From a virus, in IMG/VR virus record IMGVR_UViG_3300045136_000054, positions 28,873-92,872 of that record: DNA of 64,000 bases. The stretch is one strand, 5' to 3'. The first letter of the stretch is position 1, and each line of letters starts with the position of its first letter. The notes under the pieces were generated by a model. The model was not told where the DNA came from, did no database searches, and saw nothing but the letters and a program-made list of their open reading frames with translations. Shown one piece after another: positions 8,202 to 16,049 of the stretch. A program made the translations under genes and the position numbers.

Positions 8202-8331
8202 TTCGAAATATGTCGGTTCAAATCCGAGAGGGCCCACCAAACACAAAGGAAGATATAATGGGAAATAATCTACATTGGAGATAATTTGAAGGTGAATATG
8301 GAATGTGTGAAGTTTACGAATGGAGGAAATA

Positions 8332-8499
8332 ATGAATAATATGGTACGAGTATTAATGAAACGTGAAGATATGACAGAGCAGGAAGTCATTCAGTGGATC
8401 AAAGATGCAACAAAAGATATGTCTGATCCAGAAGAGCTTCTTTATGAAGAATTTGGTTTAGAACCAGATTATATTTTTGATTTGTTGGAGTTTGTATAA
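8332..8499 (+). CDS. Hypothetical acidic protein, 55 aa
   Basis: Starts ATG at 8332 behind GGAGGAAAT. Two short helices are likely (MTEQEVIQWIKDA; EELLYEEFGLE). No family named. It is followed after 2 bases by the next gene. Confidence 0.65.
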   Translation: MNNMVRVLMKREDMTEQEVIQWIKDATKDMSDPEELLYEEFGLEPDYIFDLLEFV

Positions 8500-8501
8500 T
8501 T

Positions 8502-8744
8502 ATGAAACATATACCTATTAATAGAGAATTAGTTAAAGAATCATGGAAAGGATCTTCAGATCCAAATGATTTATCTGGTATTGCTACGTTTGTAGTAAAT
8601 AGTCAAGAATTTAGTTTTAAGTTAGAAAACTTTAATGATTTTCAGAAAATAGGAACTATATTAGATATTGTTTCAGATATGATTAGTTATAGAATTAAAT
8701 CACGTATTTTAAATAAAATTGAAAAAGTTATTAAAGAAAATTAA
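8502..8744 (+). CDS. Hypothetical protein, 80 aa
   Basis: No family recognised. The first half looks like beta strands and the second like an amphipathic helix ending in a Lys/Glu-rich stretch. Part of the 8332-10508 gene string. Confidence 0.65.
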   Translation: MKHIPINRELVKESWKGSSDPNDLSGIATFVVNSQEFSFKLENFNDFQKIGTILDIVSDMISYRIKSRILNKIEKVIKEN

Positions 8745-8765
8745 AATTATTGAAGGAGATATATT

Positions 8766-9038
8766 ATGAGTGGTGGTGTATTTGATTATGCATATATGTA
8801 TGTGTCTAGATTTGCTGATGAGTTGGAATTGAAAATAGAAAATAGAAAAACAGCAAATGAATGGGGTGAAACGTATTATGATTATTCAGATGAAGTTATC
8901 AATAAACTGAATGAAATTTTAAAAGATGCAAGACGTATTTCTTCTCTAATGAAAGAAGTGGAGTGGCTTTATTCTGGTGACACAGGTGAAGACACATTTT
9001 TAGAAAGAGTTAATAGGATTGAGAAAAATGGATTTTAG
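8766..9038 (+). CDS. Conserved small phage protein, 90 aa (MSGGxFDYAY type)
   Basis: The N-terminus MSGGVFDYAYMYVSRFADEL matches a small protein type that recurs in phages and has no known function. Predominantly helical and acidic. Good RBS (GAAGGAGAT). Overlaps the next gene by 20 bases. Confidence 0.7.
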   Translation: MSGGVFDYAYMYVSRFADELELKIENRKTANEWGETYYDYSDEVINKLNEILKDARRISSLMKEVEWLYSGDTGEDTFLERVNRIEKNGF

Positions 9039-9351
9039 AACTGAATCGCAATATATTCAAGAATTAGAAGAATTATGGCAATTATTGAATTTGTATAAAC
9101 AACATGCATTACGATATGCTTGGTTGAGAAATCGATTACAAGTACGACATGAGAAAATGCCATTATCTGGAAAAAAACGTGTTCGTTTAGTTATACGTAA
9201 AGGTTATGAATTTATTGATGGAGATGACCCATCTGAATCAAAATTTATAGATCAAAAACTTTTTGATGAATCTGAACGTGTAGCAGTCGATGCTGTTATT
9301 GATTCTGCTATTAAAGCTTCTATTGATAAAGTAATGATAAAATCAAAATAA
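9019..9351 (+). CDS. Hypothetical protein, 110 aa
   Basis: No family recognised. A basic middle (RHEKMPLSGKKRVRLVIRKG) is flanked by helical segments. Overlaps the preceding gene by 20 bases and precedes the radical SAM gene by 2 bases, so translational coupling is likely. Confidence 0.65.
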   Translation: MRKMDFRTESQYIQELEELWQLLNLYKQHALRYAWLRNRLQVRHEKMPLSGKKRVRLVIRKGYEFIDGDDPSESKFIDQKLFDESERVAVDAVIDSAIKASIDKVMIKSK

Positions 9352-9353
9352 AA

Positions 9354-10508
9354 ATGAAAACTGCTAAAATTTTTGAGAATGATACCATTAAGAGTCTTAT
9401 CTCTGACGATTATAACTTTAGATTTAATAAAGTGTCAGGTTATTTTGCACGTTGGGGTAAAACGTTTGATGATGATCCAAAATGGTCTCCATTTGGTCCG
9501 GAAATCCTAGATCTAGAAGTATCCACGGTCTGCTCTGGTACAGATCAAGGTCCATGTAAACATTGTTATAAATCAAATACCCCAAAGGGTGAGTACATGT
9601 CTTTTGAAACATTTAAATCTATTTTAGATAAAATGCCAAAGACATTGACGCAAATTGCATTTGGTATTGGTGATATGGATAGTTGTCCTGATCTTGTTAA
9701 GATGTTTGAATATTGTAGAGAAAATGGAATTATTCCAAATATTACTATTAATGGTTATGGTTTGACAGATGAATGGGTTTCTATCCTTGCTAAATATTGT
9801 GGTGGAATTGCTGTTAGTTTATATCATGATAAGGATGTTTGTTATAACGCAATTGCTAAACTGAATGAAGCAGGTATTGTTCAATGTAATATTCACCAAG
9901 TTGTTGCTGAAGAAACATTAGAAAAATGTCATCACCTAATTGAAGATGCTGCTAATGATGAACGACTTAAAAATCATCTAAAAGCAGTAATGTTCCTAAC
10001 TCTTAAACCAAAAGGTAAACGTAATGGAATGAACATTGTTAAAGACGTTGCAAAATATAAAGGTTTAATTGATCATGCATTAGATATGGGAGTACAGATT
10101 GGTTTCGATTCATGTTCTGCTCCAATTTTTCTACAAGCAATGAAGTATGATAAGAATTTTGATAAGTATGTCCAAATGGTTGAGTCATGTGAAAGTGGAT
10201 TGTTCTCAAGCTATATTAACGTAGATGGAGTGTATTGGCATTGTTCATTTACTGAAGATCAACCAGGTTGGGAAGGTATTAACGTACTTGAAGCAGAAGA
10301 TTTTGTCAAAGATGTTTGGATGGCAAATGAGACACGTAAATTTAGGGATAAATTAATCAAACAAGACAATTCACATATTTGCAACGATTGTCGTTTGTGT
10401 CCAGTTTATGATTTGTATAATTCTGATATCGGTAATGCATCTAATACAACATATCATCAAATTAGAGAAATTAAAGCCGAACAAAGAATTGAATTTAGAG
10501 CTAAATGA
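9354..10508 (+). CDS. Radical SAM protein with unusual CX7CX2C cluster motif
   Basis: 384 residues. Near residue 60 the sequence CSGTDQGPCKHC gives a CX7CX2C spacing instead of the classical CX3CX2C. Downstream are a GD region (GIGDMDSCPDL), a TIM-barrel-like strand pattern and a C-terminal Cys group (CNDCRLC, about 345-352) that could bind a second Fe-S cluster as in SPASM-type proteins. Likely uses S-adenosylmethionine to start radical chemistry on an unknown substrate. It is last in a tightly packed set of small genes, which suggests a peptide or nucleotide modification role, but this is only inferred. Confidence 0.75.
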   Translation: MKTAKIFENDTIKSLISDDYNFRFNKVSGYFARWGKTFDDDPKWSPFGPEILDLEVSTVCSGTDQGPCKHCYKSNTPKGEYMSFETFKSILDKMPKTLTQIAFGIGDMDSCPDLVKMFEYCRENGIIPNITINGYGLTDEWVSILAKYCGGIAVSLYHDKDVCYNAIAKLNEAGIVQCNIHQVVAEETLEKCHHLIEDAANDERLKNHLKAVMFLTLKPKGKRNGMNIVKDVAKYKGLIDHALDMGVQIGFDSCSAPIFLQAMKYDKNFDKYVQMVESCESGLFSSYINVDGVYWHCSFTEDQPGWEGINVLEAEDFVKDVWMANETRKFRDKLIKQDNSHICNDCRLCPVYDLYNSDIGNASNTTYHQIREIKAEQRIEFRAK

Positions 10509-10537
10509 CACGGAGCCACAAACAGAGAGGATACACA

Positions 10538-10594
10538 ATGAAAGTATACGAACGAATCTTCCTGAAAGATTGGCATATTGAAGAAGAAAAATGA
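10538..10594 (+). CDS. Possible 18-aa microprotein
   Basis: ATG at 10538 preceded by GAGAGGAT at good spacing; reads MKVYERIFLKDWHIEEEK. Very short, so only the RBS and position support it. An equally short ORF with a similar VYE segment lies at about 8304. Confidence 0.3.
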   Translation: MKVYERIFLKDWHIEEEK

Positions 10595-10661
10595 TAACAA
10601 GCATGAAAAATATACTTAATATATGATATTGTACTAGAATATTAATAAGGAGAAATTAAAA

Positions 10662-11132
10662 ATGAAAATCAGAGCAGGATTTGTGAGCAATAGTTCATCA
10701 TCAAGTTTTATTGTTATCAATTCTGATAAAATAGACAATTTTAATCCAAAAATTTTTAAATGGGATGGAGATCATATTGTCGTCGATGATGACTTTGGTG
10801 AAACAGAATTTGGTTGGCAAGAGAAAATATATAATGATGTTGGAAGTAAAGTAATATTTTCATATTTACAAGCATTGTATTCAGGAGAACTTAGTGATCA
10901 AAGAGTACAGATGTTAGAAAATGTACTTAAAGAATATACAGGTGCTAAAGGTATTATTTGGAAAATTAGTATTCATGATGATGAACAATCAGGCCTTATA
11001 TATAGTTATATAGATCATCAATCAAATGCAACTGAAGATATGAATACAGAAATGTTTGATAGTAATGAACATCTAAAATCATTTTTATTTAATGATAAGT
11101 CATTTATACATAATGACAATGATAATCATTAA
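10662..11132 (+). CDS. SSSSSF-motif protein A, 156 aa
   Basis: Begins MKIRAGFVSNSSSSSFIV, nearly identical to the start of the next gene, while the rest of the two proteins differs. The first 18 residues look like a conserved address or processing signal followed by an unrelated acidic cargo. Good RBS (AAGGAG). Function unknown. The motif recurs in bacterial and phage proteins of unknown role. Confidence 0.8.
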   Translation: MKIRAGFVSNSSSSSFIVINSDKIDNFNPKIFKWDGDHIVVDDDFGETEFGWQEKIYNDVGSKVIFSYLQALYSGELSDQRVQMLENVLKEYTGAKGIIWKISIHDDEQSGLIYSYIDHQSNATEDMNTEMFDSNEHLKSFLFNDKSFIHNDNDNH

Positions 11133-11182
11133 TCTAATGATAGAATATTTAACAAACATTGTTAAAATAGGAGAGATGTCTA

Positions 11183-11740
11183 ATGAAGATTAGAATGGGT
11201 TTTGTTAGTAATAGTTCTAGTTCTAGTTTTATAGTTGCTGTTCCTAAAAACATGGAATTAAATGTAGAAAATGTTATTTTTATGTTGTGGCCAGATGTTA
11301 AGGATCATAATAATTTAAAATTTAATTATTATTCTGAAAATAGCGTAAATGCTATTGATGTAGCTATAAGAGTTTTAGATGATTTAAAGTTGGCCGAAAA
11401 AGATAAAAATAACGAAAAAATGATTAAAGAATCTTTAAATGGATTGTATTATAAAAATAACATTCTTTTTAAAGATGTTGGCTCACCTCCAACAATTACA
11501 GATGATTTATACAAATTGCCAGTTGAGGAATTTAAAAATATTTTAGATAAATTTGAAAAGGATAGAGATGAATTTAATAGTAAAATTTATGATATATTTT
11601 TAAAACATAATTCAGATTGTGATATTTACGTTTTAAATTATAGTGATAATAATGGTGAATTTGAAACTATTATGGAACACGGCGGAATATTTGATGATAT
11701 GATAAAACGTGGGAATGCATTAATGATAAATAATCACTAA
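11183..11740 (+). CDS. SSSSSF-motif protein B, 185 aa
   Basis: Starts MKIRMGFVSNSSSSSFIV, matching the preceding paralogue over the first 18 residues only. The remainder is acidic and helical with no recognised family. The codons for the Ser run differ from those in the paralogue, so selection acts on the peptide and not on DNA. RBS GGAGA. Confidence 0.8.
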   Translation: MKIRMGFVSNSSSSSFIVAVPKNMELNVENVIFMLWPDVKDHNNLKFNYYSENSVNAIDVAIRVLDDLKLAEKDKNNEKMIKESLNGLYYKNNILFKDVGSPPTITDDLYKLPVEEFKNILDKFEKDRDEFNSKIYDIFLKHNSDCDIYVLNYSDNNGEFETIMEHGGIFDDMIKRGNALMINNH

Positions 11741-11857
11741 GGAGAAAATATCTGAATAATCATGTTGATATAAAAATGTTTATTAATGAACTAAAAGTAT
11801 GATATAACATTAATATTATTAATGAATAAATAAAATTAAAAAATGAGGTAGCATAAT

Positions 11858-12322
11858 TTGAAAACTAAAATATTATTTAAAGATTATGAAGAATTAAAAA
11901 ATTATGTAGGTAAAGAAATAGGAAAAAGTGAACAATTTCTAATAACACAGAAATTTGTAAACGATTTTGCATTTGCTGTATATGATACTCAATGGATACA
12001 TATTGATCCAGAAAGATGTGAAAAAGAATCTCCATTTGGATCAAAACCAGTTATGCATGGATTATTAGGAATTGCTTTATTAACACATCTTTATAAAGAA
12101 ACGCTTGAATTACCACCATTTTCTGCACAAATAAATTGTGCAATTGAAGATGCTAAATTTTTAAAACCCGTATTTGTTGGTGATGTTGTTTATGGAACGT
12201 TTAAATTGCAAAAATTGGGAATAAGAAAAACTTTTTCACAATTAACATGGTTAAATAGTTTATACAATCAGAAAAATGAATTATGTTTATATGCTGTTAT
12301 GTTAAATAGACGTTATCATTAA
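11858..12322 (+). CDS. MaoC-like hot-dog dehydratase/hydratase
   Basis: 154 residues from TTG (RBS GAGGTAG 10 bases upstream). It carries the MaoC/(R)-specific enoyl-CoA hydratase pattern: [16 protein letters not shown]...[11 protein letters not shown], with the Asp and His of the hydratase motif, and a second conserved region [11 protein letters not shown]. Family members hydrate enoyl-CoA or enoyl-ACP thioesters. It could pair functionally with the ketosynthase at 32.6 kb in acyl-chain synthesis, although the genes are 20 kb apart. Followed by cca after 2 bases. Confidence 0.75.
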   Translation: MKTKILFKDYEELKNYVGKEIGKSEQFLITQKFVNDFAFAVYDTQWIHIDPERCEKESPFGSKPVMHGLLGIALLTHLYKETLELPPFSAQINCAIEDAKFLKPVFVGDVVYGTFKLQKLGIRKTFSQLTWLNSLYNQKNELCLYAVMLNRRYH

Positions 12323-12324
12323 AA

Positions 12325-13401
12325 ATGAAAATTTATTCTGTTGGTGGAGCCGTTAGAGATAAACTTCTAGGTTTTGATTCCAAAGATCGCGATTGGGTTA
12401 TTGTTGGTGCTACTGAACAAGATATTTTAACTCTTGAATCCCAAGGTTATACTCGTGTTGATACTGACTTTCCAGTTTATCTTCACCCTGAAACTAAAGA
12501 AGAATATGCTCTAGCTAGGCGAGAGCGAAAAAATGGGATAGGTTATAATGGATTTTCTTGGTCAACTGAAAATGTGTCACTTGAAGAAGACCTATCTAGG
12601 CGTGATCTTACGATCAATGCTATGGCTATCTGTCCTAATACCGGTGAGATTATTGACCCATTTGGTGGTCAAAAAGATCTAAAAGATGGTATTCTTAGAC
12701 ATGTATCAGCAGCATTTGCTGAAGATCCTTTACGTGTACTTAGAGTTGCACGATTTGCTGCTCGTTATGGATTCAGTGTAGATCCTGATACTATGTCTCT
12801 AATGTCACGTATGGTGACAATGGGTGAACTTGATCATCTAACACCTGAAAGAGTTTGGAAAGAATTAGAAAAACTACTTCTTGAAAATGATATGATTTGG
12901 GGACTTGAAATTCTTGACCAATGTGGTGCTCTTAATCGACTTTTTGGATTTGAATTATTAGACACTGATAAAAAATTACTAGATAAAGCGATGTTAACAG
13001 ATGCACCTATTGAATCACTTTGTACTGTTCTTTTTAGAAACTGTGATATCAATAAACTAGAAACGATTATAAAATTTCCATCTTCTGTTAAAGAAACAAT
13101 AGAACTTTATCAAAAATATCATGATTTTATTATTGTTTTTGATAGACTTTTATCAAAAGAAAAAATTGATATTCTTAAAAATATAGGTGCTTTAAGGCAA
13201 TCATTAACTTTTAAATATTTAATGATTGCCTGCGCTATAACATCTTCTTTTAGAGATGCTATGATAGATATTGAACAATCGATTATACTTTTAAAAAATA
13301 TCAATTATGAAAAGCTTCTTAAGAATGTTCCAAATTCAGAAAAAGCTAAAGTTGTATTTAATAAACAGTTAACTATATTGGAAAATAAATATGTTATTTG
13401 A
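12325..13401 (+). CDS. cca: CCA-adding tRNA nucleotidyltransferase (class II)
   Basis: 358 residues. Catalyses addition or repair of the 3'-terminal CCA of tRNA. The head domain shows GGAVRD (7-12), the metal-binding Asp pair in DSKDRDW, a RRERK segment and [10 protein letters not shown]. The neck has [17 protein letters not shown]. Length is a little short compared with bacterial enzymes, and a C-terminal HD domain is not obvious. It fits the large tRNA gene set here, because a few tRNAs (21558, 31535) lack an encoded CCA. The overlap with the next ORF suggests an operon. Confidence 0.93.
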   Translation: MKIYSVGGAVRDKLLGFDSKDRDWVIVGATEQDILTLESQGYTRVDTDFPVYLHPETKEEYALARRERKNGIGYNGFSWSTENVSLEEDLSRRDLTINAMAICPNTGEIIDPFGGQKDLKDGILRHVSAAFAEDPLRVLRVARFAARYGFSVDPDTMSLMSRMVTMGELDHLTPERVWKELEKLLLENDMIWGLEILDQCGALNRLFGFELLDTDKKLLDKAMLTDAPIESLCTVLFRNCDINKLETIIKFPSSVKETIELYQKYHDFIIVFDRLLSKEKIDILKNIGALRQSLTFKYLMIACAITSSFRDAMIDIEQSIILLKNINYEKLLKNVPNSEKAKVVFNKQLTILENKYVI

Positions 13402-13573
13402 AATTTTTCATCAAAAACCAACAGAAACATTAATAAATTTTCTTGAGCTTAATCTTTTAGATTTAGTTGATGATTTAATAAATAAAGGTATTATTAACAA
13501 TAATAATATTGATTATGTATATGATAAAATTTATCAAATTTTAAATGATTTTGATGAAAATATGTATATTTAA
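13391..13573 (+). CDS. Hypothetical protein, 60 aa
   Basis: Small acidic helical protein overlapping the 3' end of cca by 11 bases. No family recognised. Confidence 0.55.
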   Translation: MLFEIFHQKPTETLINFLELNLLDLVDDLINKGIINNNNIDYVYDKIYQILNDFDENMYI

Positions 13574-13637
13574 TAATATTTTTTACATTTTTAATAAATA
13601 AAATTAAATATTTTATTAATACGTAGGGTAAAACAAA

Positions 13638-13910
13638 ATGAAAAAAACATTTAAACAGTTTATTAATGAATCTTATTTAACTAAGCTATTTACAAAAGCT
13701 GAAGCTAAAGAGATTTTTGATTATCTAACAAATGGGACTGAACCAAGTGAATCTGCTGAAGAAAAATTATATCTTTATTTAGAAGATGAAATGCCATATT
13801 CAGTCAAAAAGGCTAGAGATAGTACACCAGAAGAATTTTATACTAAATATTTTAGTAAAATGTCAGAAAAAGAAATTAGAGATTGGATTAATGAACGTAC
13901 AGAAAAATAA
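13638..13910 (+). CDS. Putative head-targeted protein, 90 aa (MKKTFKQFINES start)
   Basis: The N-terminus MKKTFKQFINE|S resembles the capsid-targeting peptide of T4 internal proteins, which ends in (L/I)xE where the prohead protease cuts. The remainder is an acidic helical domain of no known family. RBS is modest (GTAGGG). Confidence 0.65.
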   Translation: MKKTFKQFINESYLTKLFTKAEAKEIFDYLTNGTEPSESAEEKLYLYLEDEMPYSVKKARDSTPEEFYTKYFSKMSEKEIRDWINERTEK

Positions 13911-13923
13911 AGGAGATTAAATA

Positions 13924-14430
13924 ATGAAACTTAAAGAACTTTTAAAAGAAGTATATAATATTGATGAATTGTCAAGTCATGCATCAAAATCTAAAAAAAC
14001 TATTCAAAAAGTACGTGAAGTAACATCGAAAAAAGAAAATGTTATTGTTGATGATAAAGAATATAAAGTTGTACGTTCTTTACAACATTCAGAATTAAAA
14101 AAGGGAATGATTGTTTTAGCAACATATAATGCGTATAATCAAGGTGCTGAAGTTTATGAAATTTTAGGTTTAACAGATGATGATGAAAAATATGGTGAAG
14201 GTGGTATAAAATTTGATTCTGTTAGAGAATTATTAAAAAATAAAAATGCAAAATCGTTAAAAGAGTTAGAAGATATTCAATCAAAAAATAAATATGGTTA
14301 TCATTCCTATTTATATGTTCGTGATTTAAACGATAAAGAAGAGGGTCCATGGTTTTATCTTTATAATGGATTTTGGTCACGCGGAAGTGGTGCAGAAAAA
14401 TTATCATTCTGGTTATTAGAAGAGGTTTAA
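13924..14430 (+). CDS. Putative head-targeted protein, 168 aa (MKLKELLKE start)
   Basis: Same N-terminal pattern, MKLKELLKE|V, then a Lys/Ser-rich linker and a C-terminal mixed domain with many Tyr and Trp (about 90-168). No family recognised. RBS AAAGGAGAT. Follows the previous family member by 13 bases. Confidence 0.7.
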   Translation: MKLKELLKEVYNIDELSSHASKSKKTIQKVREVTSKKENVIVDDKEYKVVRSLQHSELKKGMIVLATYNAYNQGAEVYEILGLTDDDEKYGEGGIKFDSVRELLKNKNAKSLKELEDIQSKNKYGYHSYLYVRDLNDKEEGPWFYLYNGFWSRGSGAEKLSFWLLEEV

Positions 14431-14446
14431 TAAAGAAATATAAATT

Positions 14447-14567
14447 ATGAAAATATCAGAATTATTATTTTGATAGACGTTCAATAGTAAATGGTTTAAC
14501 AAAAAATGAAGCTATTTATTATCAAAAACGCGAATGGGAAAGATTAGCTAAAAATAAACGAACATGA
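14447..14567 (+). pseudogene. Frameshifted small head-targeted-type gene
   Basis: ATG at 14447 gives only MKISELLF before a stop. Removing one T from the TTTT run at 14468-14471 opens a 39-residue reading MKISELLFDRRSIVNGLTKN... to the TGA at 14565. Looks like a one-base insertion in a homopolymer, either real decay or a read error. Confidence 0.5.
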
Positions 14568-14611
14568 AATTATTATAAATATTTTTAATATTTAAATATA
14601 GGAAATAACTG

Positions 14612-14640
14612 TTTACTTTTTAGAAAAATCTATATATAAT
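14612..14640 (+). promoter_or_regulatory. Strong promoter before tRNA cluster 1
   Basis: TTTACT (14612-14617), 17-base spacer, TATAAT (14635-14640). Drives the leader ORF at 14678 and, by read-through, the tRNAs from 14840. Confidence 0.8.
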
Positions 14641-14677
14641 ACCAATATAGTAAATTTTTAATAGGAGCAAGCAATAA

Positions 14678-14767
14678 ATGTTTAACATTACTTCAATCTC
14701 AATCATGACTATTCGGGTTACCGGAACAGGTCGTGTTGATCGCGATGAACGCGGGGAGGATATTTAA
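14678..14767 (+). CDS. Leader ORF, 29 aa, before tRNA cluster 1
   Basis: ATG behind AGGAGC, encoding a basic/acidic peptide beginning MFNITSISIMTIRV. It sits between a strong promoter and a strong terminator, like the short ORFs at 17863 and 23807. Its TIRV stretch weakly resembles VTIRT in the 23807 ORF. Probably a leader peptide controlling read-through, or a tiny effector. Confidence 0.5.
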   Translation: MFNITSISIMTIRVTGTGRVDRDERGEDI

Positions 14768-14771
14768 TGTG

Positions 14772-14813
14772 AGCTCTAAGTTAAGATTTTTTATCTAAAC
14801 TTAGGGCTTTTTT
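14772..14813 (+). terminator. Strong intrinsic terminator
   Basis: GCTCTAAGTTAAGAT pairs with ATCTAAACTTAGGGC, followed by TTTTTT. Lies between the leader ORF and tRNA-Gly. Confidence 0.85.
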
Positions 14814-14839
14814 AAAAGAAGCCCTAAATTGTTTTATAT

Positions 14840-14914
14840 GCGTGGTAAGTGTCATTGGTTACACGTCTGGCTTCCAACCAGAAATAAGGAGTTCGATTCT
14901 CCTACCCCGCACCA
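14840..14914 (+). tRNA. tRNA-Gly(TCC)
   Basis: Acceptor GCGTGGT/ACCCCGC has a T-C mismatch at the fourth pair, also present in the tRNA-Gly at 15110. Anticodon loop CTTCCAA, canonical T-loop TTCGATT, encoded ACCA. Confidence 0.85.
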
Positions 14915-14947
14915 AATGTGTTAAGTTCTTTTACAATTTAGAGAAAT

Positions 14948-15018
14948 ATCCCATGAGGCAGCTAGTGACGCCATTGGGCCTCAAAAGGGACCGGGGGCAG
15001 AACTGGTACGGGATACCA
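14948..15018 (+). ncRNA. tRNA-like element, anticodon not assignable
   Basis: Acceptor-like ATCCCAT pairs imperfectly with ACGGGAT before ACCA. A T-arm-like hairpin ACCGG/CTGGT carries the loop GGGCAGAA, the same odd loop as in tRNA-Met at 38550. An alternative strong stem TGAGGC/GCCTCA conflicts with a cloverleaf, and no proper anticodon arm is visible. Either a degenerate tRNA or another RNA processed like one. Confidence 0.45.
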
Positions 15019-15025
15019 AAAATAT

Positions 15026-15100
15026 GGACCGTGAGCAGCTGGCGCAGGCGACCAGACCTTCAATCTGGGAAGAGGAGTTCGAATCTCCTACGGTCTACCA
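15026..15100 (+). tRNA. tRNA-Glu(TTC)
   Basis: Acceptor GGACCGT/ACGGTCT, anticodon arm CCAGA-CCTTCAA-TCTGG, T-loop TTCGAAT, encoded ACCA. Confidence 0.9.
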
Positions 15101-15109
15101 ATATGTTAT

Positions 15110-15186
15110 GCGTGTATAGTGTTTAATGGTTAGCACGAAACGTTGCCAACGTTTAAGTCCCAGTTCGAATCTGGGTACCCGCACCA
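15110..15186 (+). tRNA. tRNA-Gly(GCC)
   Basis: Acceptor GCGTGTA/TACCCGC with the same fourth-pair T-C mismatch as tRNA-Gly at 14840. Anticodon arm AAACG-TTGCCAA-CGTTT. Encoded ACCA. Confidence 0.87.
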
Positions 15187-15198
15187 AATTTTTTATTA

Positions 15199-15273
15199 GG
15201 TCTATTCGTATATGGGTTATTATGGTGGCTTGTCACGCCATTGAACCGGGTTCGAGTCCCGGATAGACCGCCA
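15199..15273 (+). tRNA. tRNA-Asp(GTC), canonical copy
   Basis: Acceptor GGTCTAT/ATAGACC, G discriminator, CCA. Anticodon loop TTGTCAC. T-arm CCGGG-TTCGAGT-CCCGG is canonical. Confidence 0.88.
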
Positions 15274-15278
15274 TCTGA

Positions 15279-15354
15279 ACCACCATAGTGTTAATAATGA
15301 GCATAATAGACTGTCAATCTATAAGGATGGGAGCATGACCCTTTGGTGGTGCCA
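15279..15354 (+). tRNA. tRNA-Asp(GTC), variant T-loop copy
   Basis: Acceptor ACCACCA/TGGTGGT, G discriminator, CCA. Anticodon arm ATAGA-CTGTCAA-TCTAT. The T-loop is AGCATGA: A54 and T58 replace T54 and A58, and G55 replaces T55. Its body is otherwise unlike the Asp tRNA 6 bases upstream. Confidence 0.75.
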
Positions 15355-15355
15355 T

Positions 15356-15435
15356 CTCGATGTATACCCTCTGGCTACGAACCAGTTGAAAGGTTAATTG
15401 GAAACATGCAGGTTCGAATCCTGTCATCGAGGCCA
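15356..15435 (+). ncRNA. D-arm-less tRNA-like element, anticodon-loop-like CTACGAA
   Basis: Acceptor CTCGATG/CATCGAG with encoded GCCA and a normal T-arm GCAGG-TTCGAAT-CCTGT. Only 8-9 bases separate the acceptor strand from the anticodon-like hairpin CTGG-CTACGAA-CCAG, so no D-arm fits. A 24-base region follows the hairpin. ACC before and GGT after the hairpin can pair. The next element has CTC/GAG at the same places, which is a covariation. If it is a tRNA, it would be Arg(ACG). Confidence 0.6.
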
Positions 15436-15438
15436 ATT

Positions 15439-15517
15439 CCGGAAGTATCTCCTCAGTCTTCGAAACTGTAGAAAGAGTAATGGAATCATGTAGGTTCAAA
15501 TCCTATCTTCCGGACCA
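15439..15517 (+). ncRNA. D-arm-less tRNA-like element, anticodon-loop-like CTTCGAA
   Basis: Acceptor CCGGAAG/CTTCCGG with encoded ACCA, T-arm TAGG-TTCAAAT-CCTA. Same architecture as the element just upstream: TAT, a 3-base strand, hairpin CAGT-CTTCGAA-ACTG, then GAAA, the complementary 3-base strand, TAAT and GGAA. If it is a tRNA, it would be Arg(TCG). Confidence 0.6.
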
Positions 15518-15613
15518 TCTTTATTTCAATTTTATTTAATTTTGTTTAAAAAAATTAAAAATATATTATAAATATATTAATTAATTATTATGTAAAATAT
15601 AAGGAATTCCATT

Positions 15614-16030
15614 ATGAAGGTAAGTGAACTTTTAAATTTAAATGAACAATTAACAATACAATATACAATAATGCCAGATAGTTCTTTTAAAAAGATTGGT
15701 TATAAAGGAAAATTTAATTCTAAATATGAAGCAAATGTAGCATTACAAAAAGAAAAGAAAAAATATGGTAAGTCACCAATTGATCTTAAAATTGTTCATA
15801 TTAGACCTGGAATGAAAATATTCGAAAAACTTAATCATTGGATAAGCAAATATTCAAAAGGTATAGATAAATTTATTTTATGGCAAGATGGACCTTATTA
15901 TTATACCTTAAGACGTTCATTTCAATCTCCAAAAAGTGGTAAATTTGAAACAATTAAAACATTCAACGATATGAGTTTAGATGAAGTTGAGAATTGGTTA
16001 AGTAGTTCTGGGTATAAAAAAGAAAAATAA
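15614..16030 (+). CDS. Putative head-targeted protein, 138 aa (MKVSELLNLNE start)
   Basis: N-terminus MKVSELLNLNE|Q fits the shared targeting pattern. The rest is basic (many Lys) with a Tyr/Trp-rich segment WQDGPYYYTLRRSFQ. No family recognised. Confidence 0.68.
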   Translation: MKVSELLNLNEQLTIQYTIMPDSSFKKIGYKGKFNSKYEANVALQKEKKKYGKSPIDLKIVHIRPGMKIFEKLNHWISKYSKGIDKFILWQDGPYYYTLRRSFQSPKSGKFETIKTFNDMSLDEVENWLSSSGYKKEK

Positions 16031-16049
16031 ACATTGGAGGGTAATAAAA

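Larger units (their letters stand above)
7458..8239 (+). tRNA. tRNA-Met(CAT), interrupted in the anticodon loop by a homing-endonuclease insertion
   Basis: The 5' half (7458-7490) reads GGGTCTT acceptor, a GCTC/GAGC D-stem and the anticodon stem up to ...GGACT. The 3' half (8197-8239) reads CATAA, the rest of the stem, T-loop TTCAAAT, AGGGCCC and ACCA. Joining them gives a 76-base tRNA with anticodon loop CTCATAA. The 706-base insert is almost entirely one ORF and leaves only about 42 bases of non-coding sequence. A group I ribozyme therefore does not fit, and the tRNA is probably inactivated unless removal happens another way. Confidence 0.75.

Noticed and set aside
14842-15126. Plus-strand open frame through the first tRNA cluster
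   Set aside because: It crosses four tRNA or tRNA-like elements and has no RBS.
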